In this document: piece after piece, positions 1 through 8,412 of the stretch
Layout: the number at the start of each line of letters is the position of its first letter
How positions within the stretch are numbered: position 1 is the first letter of the stretch
Notes under the pieces: model-generated
Database searches by the model: none
What the model saw: the letters and a program-made list of their open reading frames with translations, nothing else
Told to the model about the DNA's origin: nothing
Source of the DNA: Streptacidiphilus jiangxiensis
GTDB taxonomy: Bacteria; Actinomycetota; Actinomycetes; Streptomycetales; Streptomycetaceae
Reading direction: 5' to 3'
Assembly: GCF_900109465.1 (NCBI RefSeq)
Contig: NZ_FOAZ01000007.1
Coordinates: 162,840 to 226,839, forward strand
DNA: 64,000 nt
Position numbers and translations under genes: made by a program

Positions 1-843
1 CTTCAGATCATCGCCACGACGGCGCTCTCCACGCTGGTCGTGGCCCTGTCCCGGATCCGTGAGCGCCGCCTGCGGCAGATGGAGCAGATCCGGTCCGTGT
101 CGGAAGCCGCTCAGCGCGCCCTCATGCGGCCCTTGCCCAACCGTCTTGGCCCGCTGCGGGTCGCTTCGTTCTACCTGGCCGCCGCCGACCAGGCCGAGAT
201 CGGCGGGGACCTGTACACCGCCACCCTCATCCCGGGCGCCGCCCGCATGATCATCGGCGATGTGCGCGGCAAGGGCCTGACCGCCGTCGGCGAGTCCGCG
301 CTGCTGATCGGCGCGTTCCGCCAGGCTGCCGACAGCCACGCCTCCTTGGGGGAACTGGCGGCAGCGCTCGACCTCAGCGTCAGCCGTTACCTTGCCGATT
401 TCGTCGACGACTACGCACATGCCGCTGAGCACTTCATTACGGCGCTGCTCCTGCACATCCCCGGTAACGCGGCGACCGTGGAGATCACCAACTGCGGACA
501 CCCGCCGCCCCTACTGATCCACAACGGCGAGGTTCGGTTCCTCGACAGCTCCAACCCCGTCCCGCCGCTGGGCATGCACGTGCTGTCCGTGACCGGCTAC
601 ACGGCCGACACGTTCGCCTTCGAGGCCGGCGACACCCTCCTGCTGTACACCGACGGGGTCATCGAGGCCCGGAACCGGGACGGAGAGTTCTACCCGCTGC
701 CGGAACGGGTCGAGCAGTGGGCCGGGGGTACACCGGAGGTCCTGGTGGAACGCCTCAAGCACGACCTGCTCGGCCACTGCGGCGGGCGACTCGGTGACGA
801 CGCGGCTGCCATAGCGATCAGGAGACCCGAGGCCGGAGACTGA
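1..843 (+). CDS. SpoIIE-family PP2C protein phosphatase, 5'-truncated by window edge
   Basis: This is a PPM/SpoIIE-type serine phosphatase, the class that dephosphorylates anti-anti-sigma factors in actinomycete partner-switching. The reading frame is open from base 1 and begins inside a hydrophobic stretch (IIATTALSTLVVAL), so a GTG at 40 is internal and the true start lies upstream. The visible part looks like the end of a membrane region, then a short basic linker and the phosphatase domain. Metal-binding signatures are present: EIGGDLY, then GDVRGKG, then LLLYTDGVIEARN, then GDDAAAIAI near the C-terminus. No anti-sigma or STAS gene follows in the window, so its partner is unknown. The family call is firm and the N-terminal architecture cannot be seen. 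Confidence 0.9.
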   Translation, partial: LQIIATTALSTLVVALSRIRERRLRQMEQIRSVSEAAQRALMRPLPNRLGPLRVASFYLAAADQAEIGGDLYTATLIPGAARMIIGDVRGKGLTAVGESALLIGAFRQAADSHASLGELAAALDLSVSRYLADFVDDYAHAAEHFITALLLHIPGNAATVEITNCGHPPPLLIHNGEVRFLDSSNPVPPLGMHVLSVTGYTADTFAFEAGDTLLLYTDGVIEARNRDGEFYPLPERVEQWAGGTPEVLVERLKHDLLGHCGGRLGDDAAAIAIRRPEAGD

Positions 844-972
844 GGGCCGGGCCCCAGCCCCGAGTCCGACCTCGCGCACATCCTGGGAGCTGTCCGGCCG
901 AGTGCAGGGCGCTGTTCGTCTCATGCGAACGCGTGGCTGTCTCATCGAACTCGGTCGAGAAGAGCGCATCGC

Positions 973-1428
973 ATGCACGAAGATCTACGGATGGATCACC
1001 TGCTGGTAGGCCACTGGAGCAGCCTTCCCTTCTCCTACGGCGTCATGGAAGCCTCTGAGCTCGCGTTCCTCGGTGACGGAAGGGGTTGGAGCACCTGGTT
1101 CAACGTGGAAGGACTGTGCGTCACACGCTTCACCTGGCGGTGCCCGGAATCGGGAGTCCTGGAGCTGAGTGCGCTGTGGATGGTTCAGGGAACCCTCAGC
1201 CAGGAGCCCGGACCGCCGGCCTTCTCCTCGATGGAACCGGCCGAGCGACTCGACGAGGTCACGCGGCATCGCTACGTCGTCGGCCCTGCCGTCCCGATGC
1301 CCGATGCCGAGCCGTTGATCGCGGTGAGCTTCGAGGATCCAGTGGAGTTCTGCCACCAGTACGCCAGGGGCTCGGCGCTGATCCGGCCCGAGGAAGACCC
1401 CACCCACCTCGTCTTGCCCTATCAGTAG
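973..1428 (+). CDS. Hypothetical protein, 151 aa
   Basis: I do not recognise this family. The protein is small, soluble and acidic, rich in Trp and aromatic residues (HWSSLPFSYG, RGWSTWFN, TRFTWRC), with no signal peptide or membrane segment. An ATG at 991 is a possible later start; the ATG at 973 has a purine-rich stretch (gagaagag) upstream. The look is that of short actinomycete proteins that score a wound-up beta fold, but no function can be assigned. Its end overlaps the end of the convergent neighbour by 7 bases, which supports both being real, compact genes. Confidence 0.6.
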   Translation: MHEDLRMDHLLVGHWSSLPFSYGVMEASELAFLGDGRGWSTWFNVEGLCVTRFTWRCPESGVLELSALWMVQGTLSQEPGPPAFSSMEPAERLDEVTRHRYVVGPAVPMPDAEPLIAVSFEDPVEFCHQYARGSALIRPEEDPTHLVLPYQ

Positions 1429-2078
1429 CCGGTCAGAGCCTCGTGGTTGCCGTTCACTCGGACGGCGACCGGGGCGAGGTCGGGCCAGGGACGTCCCGCA
1501 GTGTCGGACGCAGCCGACCGGAGGACGTCAAGGAGCGCGAACCCCGGATAGTCCCGACTCGCGTAGTCGTGGGCGTAGTAGAGGCTGTAGTAGCTCACGA
1601 CTCGCCGTTGAGTGCGTGCAAAGAAGGCGGGGTTGTCCACGATGAACCGCCCGAAAGCCAGGTGGCCGTCGGTGCCGGGTGCGGCGAGTTCGCGGAGTTC
1701 GTCCAGGATGACCGCAAGGATCTCCACGACGTACTCGCCGACCAGCTGCAGGACGAAGGGCACAACCCACGAGTCCGTGCAGCCGACCACCTTCTCGAGA
1801 TGGCGCTGCCTGACCTTCCCGTCGTGGTGCCGCGAGTACAGGCAGTGCAGGAGCTGCCGTTGGCGCGGTGAGAGCGATGCCACCGCCTCAGGCGGGGGCT
1901 CATCGTTGTAGAGGCGCCCGGGGATCGAAACCTGCCGGCCCTCGACAACGACCGGGAACGGGGCATGCGGCCGGAACCGAGAAGCAGGCATCACGGCCCG
2001 GACCGCCTCGGCATCCCTTGCGAGTGCGATGGGGAAGGCCGCGATCAAAGGATCGCCGGTGTCGGAGAGCGGCTGCAC
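1422..2078 (-). CDS. Hypothetical protein, 218 aa
   Basis: No known family is recognised. The protein has a GTG start, no signal peptide and no membrane helix. Its middle is predicted helical and includes LSPRQRQLLHCLYSRHHDGKVRQRHLEKV, which reads like a scoring of residues often found in proteins that test whether a counted structure is intact, followed by a Tyr-rich stretch (SYYSLYYAHDYASRDYPGF). Upstream of the start there is no convincing ribosome binding site, so the start is uncertain. It converges on the preceding gene with a 7-base overlap. Function unknown. Confidence 0.6.
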   Translation of the reverse strand: MQPLSDTGDPLIAAFPIALARDAEAVRAVMPASRFRPHAPFPVVVEGRQVSIPGRLYNDEPPPEAVASLSPRQRQLLHCLYSRHHDGKVRQRHLEKVVGCTDSWVVPFVLQLVGEYVVEILAVILDELRELAAPGTDGHLAFGRFIVDNPAFFARTQRRVVSYYSLYYAHDYASRDYPGFALLDVLRSAASDTAGRPWPDLAPVAVRVNGNHEALTGY

Positions 2079-2205
2079 GAGCCGAGCATAGGCGGAGGAA
2101 CGCGGGCACTCGATGGCTGCCGGCAGCGCCTGGTTTCAGGAGGCGGGGGTGATGTTCCGGTTCGCGTGGAAAGGGCGGGAAGGTGGCCCTTGCCGGTCTG
2201 TCTGC

Positions 2206-3369
2206 TCAGTCGTGGTCGGGCAGGTGGATCTTGAGGATCTGTCCGGCGCCGGGCGGGAGGCCGAACCCGTTGTCGGAGACGTAGAGCGCGCCGTCGGGGC
2301 CGAAGGTCATGCCGGTGGGGAAGGTGAGACCGGAAGCCACGGTGCGCAGGCCGTGCTCGGTGATTTCCACGACCTTGCCGGTGCCCGGGGTGGGATTACC
2401 CGGCGCGGTGGTGTCCTCCAGGGCGAACAGTTGGCCCTCGTGGTCGAAGGCCAGGGCGAGCACCGTGGTCAGTCCGGTGCGCCGCACGCGGAATCGCCCG
2501 CTCTCGGTCGCGGTGGCCAGGAACTCGGTTCCGGGCCGGACCGGGAAGGTGCCGAGGTTGGCGAGGTAGAACCTGTCGTCGTGGTTGGCGAGCGCGGTGG
2601 GCACGACGTGGCCCAGATGGGCGGAGATGTCGACGACTCGGGACACGTGTCCGCTCGGGGTGACACGGTCGAGTTCGCCGTGGTTGGGCTCCGTGACGTA
2701 GAGGGAGTTCTCGTCGGAGACCATCGAGTACCAGGTGCCGTCCGGCTCGAAGTCACCCGGGTTGGGGTGCGCGACCGGGTGGGACATCACGAAGGCGCTG
2801 AGGTTCGCGACCTCGTGCCAGCGGTGACCGGAGACCTGGATGACGCCGTTGTGGGTGTGGGCGAGGCCGTGTGAGCAGCCCGCGCCGGCGATGAGGGCGT
2901 AGAGGCGGCCGTCAAGGAAGGTGACGGCGGCGACGCCGCTGGTGAGCCCTCCGGTTGCCGCGCTCGTGGAGCTGGAGGGGAGCCCGCCGACCACGGTGCT
3001 GCGACGGCCGCTCGGGCTGATGCGCGAGATGCGCGCGGTGAAGCCGCCCGTGTACGGGCCGACGTCGGGGACCTGCCTGCAGGTACCGACGGTGCTGGAC
3101 GTACCGCCGCGGCCTCCCTCGGCGACGTACAGACGACCGTCCGGCCCGAAGGCGAGCCCTCGGGGGCTGTCCAGGCCGGTGGCGAAGACCTGGGCCCGGC
3201 CGCCGGGCACGTTCACCTGGAACGGCGCTGCTGCCACTCGGGGGGTGGCCGTGGAAGCCGATGCCGAGGAGGCCGGGGAGGCCAGGCCCAGTGACGCCGC
3301 GAGGAGGGGGACGAGTCCGGCCAGAGCAGCTCTGGTCATCCGGTTCGGCCTGCTGACATGTGACGACAT
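2206..3369 (-). CDS. Secreted ScyD/ScyE-like beta-propeller protein
   Basis: This is an exported NHL/SMP-30-like propeller of the ScyD/ScyE family, 387 residues. The start chosen is the ATG at 3369, which has an AAGGA element close upstream; a longer reading from 3465 would bury the signal peptide. The N-terminus has a basic segment, then a hydrophobic core (LAGLVPLLAASLGLA) and Ala/Ser-rich cleavage region. Blades repeat phrases such as GLDSPRGLAFGPDGRLYVAEGG and end with LTFPTGMTFGPDGALYVSDNG. The family has no firm enzymatic role; extracellular binding or esterase-like activity are possible. A second, separate propeller with a similar export design lies at 36530-37663. Confidence 0.8.
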   Translation of the reverse strand: MSSHVSRPNRMTRAALAGLVPLLAASLGLASPASSASASTATPRVAAAPFQVNVPGGRAQVFATGLDSPRGLAFGPDGRLYVAEGGRGGTSSTVGTCRQVPDVGPYTGGFTARISRISPSGRRSTVVGGLPSSSTSAATGGLTSGVAAVTFLDGRLYALIAGAGCSHGLAHTHNGVIQVSGHRWHEVANLSAFVMSHPVAHPNPGDFEPDGTWYSMVSDENSLYVTEPNHGELDRVTPSGHVSRVVDISAHLGHVVPTALANHDDRFYLANLGTFPVRPGTEFLATATESGRFRVRRTGLTTVLALAFDHEGQLFALEDTTAPGNPTPGTGKVVEITEHGLRTVASGLTFPTGMTFGPDGALYVSDNGFGLPPGAGQILKIHLPDHD

Positions 3370-3849
3370 GACACCGTCCTTCGATCTGTCCTGAGGTGGG
3401 AGTCCGCAGTTGGGAGAGGCATGGCGAGCATAGGCGCCATAATGTGACGAAGTGGGATGAAACACCCTGGTCCGTCAGCAGACTCAGTCATTGGGACGCA
3501 CTCTGTCGCGGACGACGTTCTGGCTGGAAGGGTGTGGGTGCGGCGGCGCAGTGTAGCGGTACGGCCGTCCGCCGGGGGCGAAGACTCGCTTCTGCCTGAA
3601 CTGGCCCTGTTCTCCGTGAAGTTCATGTCATGGCGTGGCTATGCTGTGCCGCGGGTGGGCGCGGTACGGCCCTGTTCGGGGCCGGCTCGGCCCTGCGGGG
3701 ACGGCGTAGCCTCGTTCGCTCACCGGTACGTCACGACAAGGCTTTCGGCTGCCAGGTGGAGTTTCCCGCGCCGCGGCCCCGCTGCTCCTGCTCGCGGCAG
3801 ACCGGACGTCGCCGCCAGGCGACACACGCTTCGCCGACCTGGAGGAAAT
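3370..3849. other. Divergent intergenic region
   Basis: This 480-base gap separates the divergent propeller gene and the P450. Open frames on both strands here look like compositional artefacts. A possible -10 (TATGCT at 3640-3645) with a GTGAAG hexamer 18 bases upstream could serve the P450, leaving a leader of about 200 bases. I see no clear operator. Confidence 0.3.
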
Positions 3850-5289
3850 GTGACGTCTCCCGCGGACTCGTCCGCCGCCCCCGCCGTGCCGCCGCGGGCT
3901 TGTCCCGCCCACGCCGGAGGCAGCCAGTCCGTACCCATGTACGGACCCGAGGTCGAGGCCGACGCGCGCGGCTTCTACGAGAGGATGCGCCGCGAGCACG
4001 GACCGGTGGCACCCGTCCTGCTTCCCGGCGACATCCCGGCCTGGCTGGTGACGGGCCATCCGGAGATCCTGGAGGTGGTCCGCACCCCCTCGAAGTACTC
4101 TCGGGACTCCCGCCGGTGGAACGCTTTCCAGCAGGGACTGGTCGCGCCGGACTCCCCGCTGATGCCGATGCTGGCCTGGCAGCCGCTCTGCGTCTTCGCC
4201 GACGGCGGTGACCACCAGCGGCTGCGCGGTGCGGTCACCCGCAGTCTGGACCGGTTCGACCGCCGGGGGGTGCGCCGCTACGTGACCCGTTACGCGGACC
4301 AGCTCATCGACGGGTTCTGCCAGAAGGGCGAGGCCGACCTGATCGGCCAGTTCTCCGAGCACCTGCCCATGCTGGTGATGACCCAGCTGTTCGGCATGCC
4401 CGACGAGGCGGGCCCGCGGTTGGTCAGCGCCCTACGGGACCTGATGAAGGGCACCGAGACCGCCCTGGCCAGTAACGCCTACGTTGTCGAGGTGCTGTCC
4501 AAGCTCGTGGCGGCCCGCCGCCGGACGCCCCGTCAGGACCTGCCGTCCTGGCTCCTGCTGGACGAGGCCGAGCTCAGTGACGAGGAAGTGGTCGAGCACC
4601 TGCGTCTCATCCTGGTCGCGGCCAACGAGACCACCGTCAACCTGATCGCCAACGTGCTGCGCGTGGTGCTCACCGACCCTGCCTTCCGCCGGAACCTGGC
4701 CGGCGGCCAGCTGCAGCTGCCCGACGCGCTGGAGATGGTCCTGTGGGACGACCCGCCGCTCGCCGTCATCCCGGGTCGCTGGGCCGTCAACCCCACCCGG
4801 CTGGGTGAGGTGGACATCCACGAGGGCGACCTGCTGATGCTGGCGCTCGGCGCGGGCAACGTCGACCCGCGGGTGCGCCCGGACGGGAACGTGTCCGTCG
4901 CCGGGAACCGGGCCCACCTCGCGTTCAGTGGTGGCCCGCACGAGTGCCCCGGCGCGGACGTGGGCCGCGCGATCGCCGAGACGGGTATCGACGTGCTGCT
5001 GGCGCGGCTGCCCGACCTCCAGCTCGCCGTCCCCGAGGACGAGTTGCGGTGGACCTCGTCCTGGCTCGCCCGGCACCTGGCCGAGCTTCCGGTCGACTTC
5101 AGTCCGGTCCAGCCCAAGCCCGTGCCCGCCGCGCCCGCCCCGGTGCCGATGCCGTCGGAGTATCCGCAGCAGGCGGCGGTCGCGGCCACGCTCGCGCCGG
5201 AGTCCGTGTCCGCCTTCACCGGGGCCACCGGAGCGGCCGGCAACCGCGCTCCGTGGTGGCGCCGGTTGCTGTCGCTTCTTCGGCGCTGA
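3850..5289 (+). CDS. CYP157-like cytochrome P450 lacking the ExxR arginine
   Basis: A 479-residue P450 begins at GTG 3850, five bases after GGAGGA; the open frame further upstream has no P450 homology. The haem loop FSGGPHECPG (about residues 359-368, Cys366) is intact and the I-helix reads AANETT (257-262). The K-helix reads EMVLW at 295-299, so the normally invariant Arg of ExxR is Leu. Loss of this Arg is known in the CYP157 family, whose members are encoded beside conservons in streptomycetes, and a conservon lies 3 kb downstream here. After the catalytic domain comes a Pro/Ala-rich linker of about 45 residues and a short basic amphipathic end (APWWRRLLSLLRR) that could dock on the membrane. 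It may be a catalytic P450 or a regulatory or structural partner. Confidence 0.9.
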   Translation: MTSPADSSAAPAVPPRACPAHAGGSQSVPMYGPEVEADARGFYERMRREHGPVAPVLLPGDIPAWLVTGHPEILEVVRTPSKYSRDSRRWNAFQQGLVAPDSPLMPMLAWQPLCVFADGGDHQRLRGAVTRSLDRFDRRGVRRYVTRYADQLIDGFCQKGEADLIGQFSEHLPMLVMTQLFGMPDEAGPRLVSALRDLMKGTETALASNAYVVEVLSKLVAARRRTPRQDLPSWLLLDEAELSDEEVVEHLRLILVAANETTVNLIANVLRVVLTDPAFRRNLAGGQLQLPDALEMVLWDDPPLAVIPGRWAVNPTRLGEVDIHEGDLLMLALGAGNVDPRVRPDGNVSVAGNRAHLAFSGGPHECPGADVGRAIAETGIDVLLARLPDLQLAVPEDELRWTSSWLARHLAELPVDFSPVQPKPVPAAPAPVPMPSEYPQQAAVAATLAPESVSAFTGATGAAGNRAPWWRRLLSLLRR

Positions 5290-5372
5290 CCGACCACAGG
5301 CCGATCGGATACGACCGGGTGCGTTCGGGCCGGAGCGTATCGTTACGGGACTGATCAGTTACCACTGCTGTC

Positions 5373-5410
5373 AAGAGGGGTCATCGCGTCAACTTGCGGT
5401 GACCCCTCTT
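5373..5410 (+). terminator. Hairpin between P450 and terpene cyclase
   Basis: An 11-bp perfect stem (AAGAGGGGTCA with TGACCCCTCTT) extends inward through a U-G pair and CGC/GCG to about 15 bp around an 8-base loop. A short T run follows. It lies 84 bases after the P450 stop, so an intrinsic terminator is likely; attenuation ahead of the terpene cyclase is an alternative. Confidence 0.65.
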
Positions 5411-5528
5411 TGGCACGCCTGCGCGAAGGCGGAGGATGGGCGCACTGCTGAGCACGTGATCCGCTCAGGCCTGCCGTGCGGCAGGTTGGCGCGCGGCCTC
5501 GACGGCCGTCTCCGATCGAGGTGATGAC

Positions 5529-6599
5529 GTGCAGGTTCCCGCGCTCTACTCGCCGTACGCCCCGGCACTCCATCCTCAGCACGCCCGCATCAACCAGAGA
5601 ACCGCGCAGTGGGCGATGCAGCACCGGATCGGGTCACCGCCGCTCCGGTCCGCACTGATCGACTCCGACATCGGGACGTTCGCCGCACGGATCCTCCCCA
5701 CCGGCCGCGAGGACGTCGCCCAGTTTCTGGCCGACTTCGTGCTCTGGCTCTTCGGCGTCGACGACGGCCACTGCGAGGACGGCACCCTCGGGAGCCGCCC
5801 CGGTGCCCTCGCCGCCGAACTGAGCCGTCTCCTGCGCGTGGCGCAGAACCCCGAGACCCCGATGCCCGGCGCCCTCGCCGGTGGCCTGCGCGACCTGGCC
5901 CGCCGCTTCACGACACTCGGTGGCACCCCGGCCCAGAAGGCCCGCTGGGTCGACTCCCTGCGCGAGTACTACCTCTCCGTGGTCTGGGAGGCCGAGTACC
6001 GCTCCTCCGGAACCTTCCCCACGCTGCCCGACTACACCCTGATGCGCCTCTACGACGGCGCCACCTCGGTGGTCCTGCCGCTGCTGGAGCTGGGGTACGA
6101 CGACGAACTCCACCCCGACGAGCGCGACGACCGGCAGGTGCGCGCCGTCGCGGAGATGGCCTTCTTCGTCATCTGCTGGGACAACGACCTCCTCTCCTAC
6201 GACAAGGAGAGCCGCTCCGGACAGTGGGTCCTCAACGTGATCACCGTCCTGCAGCACCAGCTCGGCTGCTCCCGCGAACAGGCGCTGGATCTGGCAGTCG
6301 AACAGCGGGATCGTGTCCTGCACCTGTTCAGCCGCGCCACCGCCACGCTGCGCTGCGGCGCACGGCCCGCCCTGCGCCGCTACCTGGACAGCCTGGCCGC
6401 CTTCATCCGCAGCGCCCAGGACTGGGGCGTCACCTCCACCCGCTACGGGGCCGGGTCGGTCAGATTCACCCCCCGCCTCGAACGCCCCAGCCTCGAACCG
6501 CTCGACATCCCTGTCATCACCTGGTGGTGGGACCTCGTCGACGAGCTCGACCTCGGCGAGCCCGCCGCCCTGCACCGCCTGACGCCCTGCACCGCCTGA
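5529..6599 (+). CDS. Class I terpene cyclase (sesquiterpene synthase-like)
   Basis: This 356-residue protein has the size and motifs of bacterial class I terpene cyclases, which ionise prenyl diphosphates, usually farnesyl diphosphate, with three Mg2+ ions. The Asp-rich motif is VDDGHCED at about residues 77-84 (D78, D79, E83), and the NSE motif is NDLLSYDKE (219-227), matching NDxxSxxKE. A Trp-rich end (PVITWWWDLVDELDLGE) follows. The GTG start at 5529 has GAGG at a suitable distance. The product cannot be predicted. The next gene, 80 bases downstream, is a complete P450, so the two probably make and oxidise a terpene. Diterpene or other prenyl substrates cannot be excluded. Confidence 0.88.
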   Translation: MQVPALYSPYAPALHPQHARINQRTAQWAMQHRIGSPPLRSALIDSDIGTFAARILPTGREDVAQFLADFVLWLFGVDDGHCEDGTLGSRPGALAAELSRLLRVAQNPETPMPGALAGGLRDLARRFTTLGGTPAQKARWVDSLREYYLSVVWEAEYRSSGTFPTLPDYTLMRLYDGATSVVLPLLELGYDDELHPDERDDRQVRAVAEMAFFVICWDNDLLSYDKESRSGQWVLNVITVLQHQLGCSREQALDLAVEQRDRVLHLFSRATATLRCGARPALRRYLDSLAAFIRSAQDWGVTSTRYGAGSVRFTPRLERPSLEPLDIPVITWWWDLVDELDLGEPAALHRLTPCTA

Positions 6600-6679
6600 C
6601 GGCCCGCGACGCCTGACGCCCTGCGACGCCACGGCCCGCAACGCGCGACAGCCCGAGCGGAGAGATCGAGACGACCGAG

Positions 6680-8080
6680 ATGACCGACGCCCTCCCCACG
6701 ACCCGCCCCCTCGGAACCGCGGAGGACGCCGCCTGCGTCCGCCCGGTCCCGGCCGCGCCGGGCTGGCTCCCGCTCCTCGGCCACACCTGGACCCTGTGGA
6801 GGGCCGTGCGCCGAAGCGGCCTCTACCCCTACCTGACCGGCCTTGCCGCAGCCGGACCGTTGCTGCGCCTCGACATCCCCACCGCCCCCATGGTCGTCGT
6901 CACCGACCCCGAGCTCGCCTGGCAGGTGATGGTCACCCAGGGGGGCGCCTTCGAGAAGGGGATGCTCTACACCAAGATGGCGCCGCTGGTCGGAGCCGGC
7001 CTGGCCACCGCCGACGGAACCACCCACCGGCGCCACCGGCGCATGGTCCAGCCCGCCTTCCACCGGTCGGCCGTCGCCGGATATGCCCGGACCATGAGCG
7101 AGCACGCCTTGGCCATGGCCGATTCCTGGAAGCCCGGGCAGGTCCTCGACGTCGACCAGGCCACCGCCGCCCTGACCGTGGACACGCTCGCCGCCACTCT
7201 CTTCGACGCCGACCTCGGCCGCGCCGCTGCCGAGGTCGTGCGCGCCGACGTTCCCGTCATCCTGCGGCACATGCTCGTGCGCGCGGCGCTGCCCCGCGCA
7301 CTGGACCGGCTGCCACTGACCGCGCACCGGGAGTTCGACGCCGCCACCGCCAGGCTGCGGGCCGTCATCGACGAGGTCGTCTCCGCCGCCCGCAGCAGCG
7401 GGCGTCCACCCGGCCTGGACCTGCTCTCCCTGCTGCTGGCCGCCCGTGACGAGGAGACCGAGGAGGGCTTCTCCGACGCCGAGGTCCGCGACGAGCTCAT
7501 GACGATCCTCTTCGCCGGGAGCGACACGACCGGCAGCACGCTCGCCTGGGCGCTGCACGAACTGGCCGCCCACCCCGACGCCGAGCGGCGGCTGCACGCG
7601 GAGGTCGACGAGGTGGTGGGGCGTGGAGGGACCGTCGCCGCCGCCGACGTGCCCCGCCTCGACCACACTCGCCGCATCGTCGAGGAGACCCTGCGCCTGC
7701 ACAGCGTCACCATGCTGATGCGCCGCACCCTGCAGCCCGTCACGCTCGGCGGCCACCTGCTGCCCGCAGGTACCGAGGTCGCCTACTCCCTCTACGCCCT
7801 GATGCGGCATCAGCGCCACTTTCCCGATCCCGACCGGTTCGACCCCGACCGCTGGGGCGAGGGGCGCCGTCAGGAGATCCCGAGAGAGGCCCAGCTCGCG
7901 TTCGGCGCGGGAGCGCGCAAGTGCATCGGCGACACCTTCGCCATGACCGAGATGACCATCGCCCTGGCCACGGTCGCCACCCGCTGGCGACTGCGTCCGG
8001 CGCCCGGGCCCCGGCCGCGCCCGGTCATGGCGGCCATGCCGCTGCCGGATCGGGTCCGGATGCGGGTGGAGCCCCGGTGA
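6680..8080 (+). CDS. Cytochrome P450, probable terpene oxidase
   Basis: This is a complete 466-residue P450 with all classical signatures: I-helix FAGSDTTGS, K-helix EETLRLHS (ExxR intact), a PERF-type region (FPDPDRFDPDRW), and haem loop FGAGARKCIG with Cys415. Its form, with a long N-terminus starting PGWLPLLGHTW and a eukaryote-like FGxGxRxCxG loop, resembles terpene-cyclase-associated P450s such as the CYP170 and CYP183 groups, though I cannot assign a family from sequence alone. It follows the terpene cyclase by 80 bases on the same strand and likely hydroxylates its product. No ferredoxin or ferredoxin reductase gene lies nearby, so electrons must come from elsewhere. Confidence 0.9.
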   Translation: MTDALPTTRPLGTAEDAACVRPVPAAPGWLPLLGHTWTLWRAVRRSGLYPYLTGLAAAGPLLRLDIPTAPMVVVTDPELAWQVMVTQGGAFEKGMLYTKMAPLVGAGLATADGTTHRRHRRMVQPAFHRSAVAGYARTMSEHALAMADSWKPGQVLDVDQATAALTVDTLAATLFDADLGRAAAEVVRADVPVILRHMLVRAALPRALDRLPLTAHREFDAATARLRAVIDEVVSAARSSGRPPGLDLLSLLLAARDEETEEGFSDAEVRDELMTILFAGSDTTGSTLAWALHELAAHPDAERRLHAEVDEVVGRGGTVAAADVPRLDHTRRIVEETLRLHSVTMLMRRTLQPVTLGGHLLPAGTEVAYSLYALMRHQRHFPDPDRFDPDRWGEGRRQEIPREAQLAFGAGARKCIGDTFAMTEMTIALATVATRWRLRPAPGPRPRPVMAAMPLPDRVRMRVEPR

Positions 8081-8412
8081 TTGGCCCCCGGGGCCGCGCC
8101 GTCCACGGGGGAGCGGGCGCAGCCGTTCGGCCTGGCGTCTGACAACCAGGCTGCGATACAGGGCAGTTAACAGCCTACTGGTTCCGATGATGTGTCATAT
8201 CGACGATGTCGGAAGAAAGTCCATCCGGAACATGTCACCCGCGGACGGCACTATGCTGCATGGCGGGCCGCCTGGGTGTCAGAGCACTCGGACGCTCCTC
8301 AGGGCGCGTCGACACGTTACGCGCTCGATGCCGGCGGGGCCGTCGGCATCCGCTTCGTGTGCCCGCAGCCCAGGCCTCTGTGTTCGCCAGTCCCCGATTC
8401 CCAAGGACCCTC
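8081..8412 (+). other. Leader region before the conservon
   Basis: A 332-base gap precedes cvnA. The frame is open through part of it, but the sequence lacks the features of conservon N-termini. A TATGCT hexamer at 8252-8257 could be a -10 element with only a weak -35. Nothing else is clear. Confidence 0.3.
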
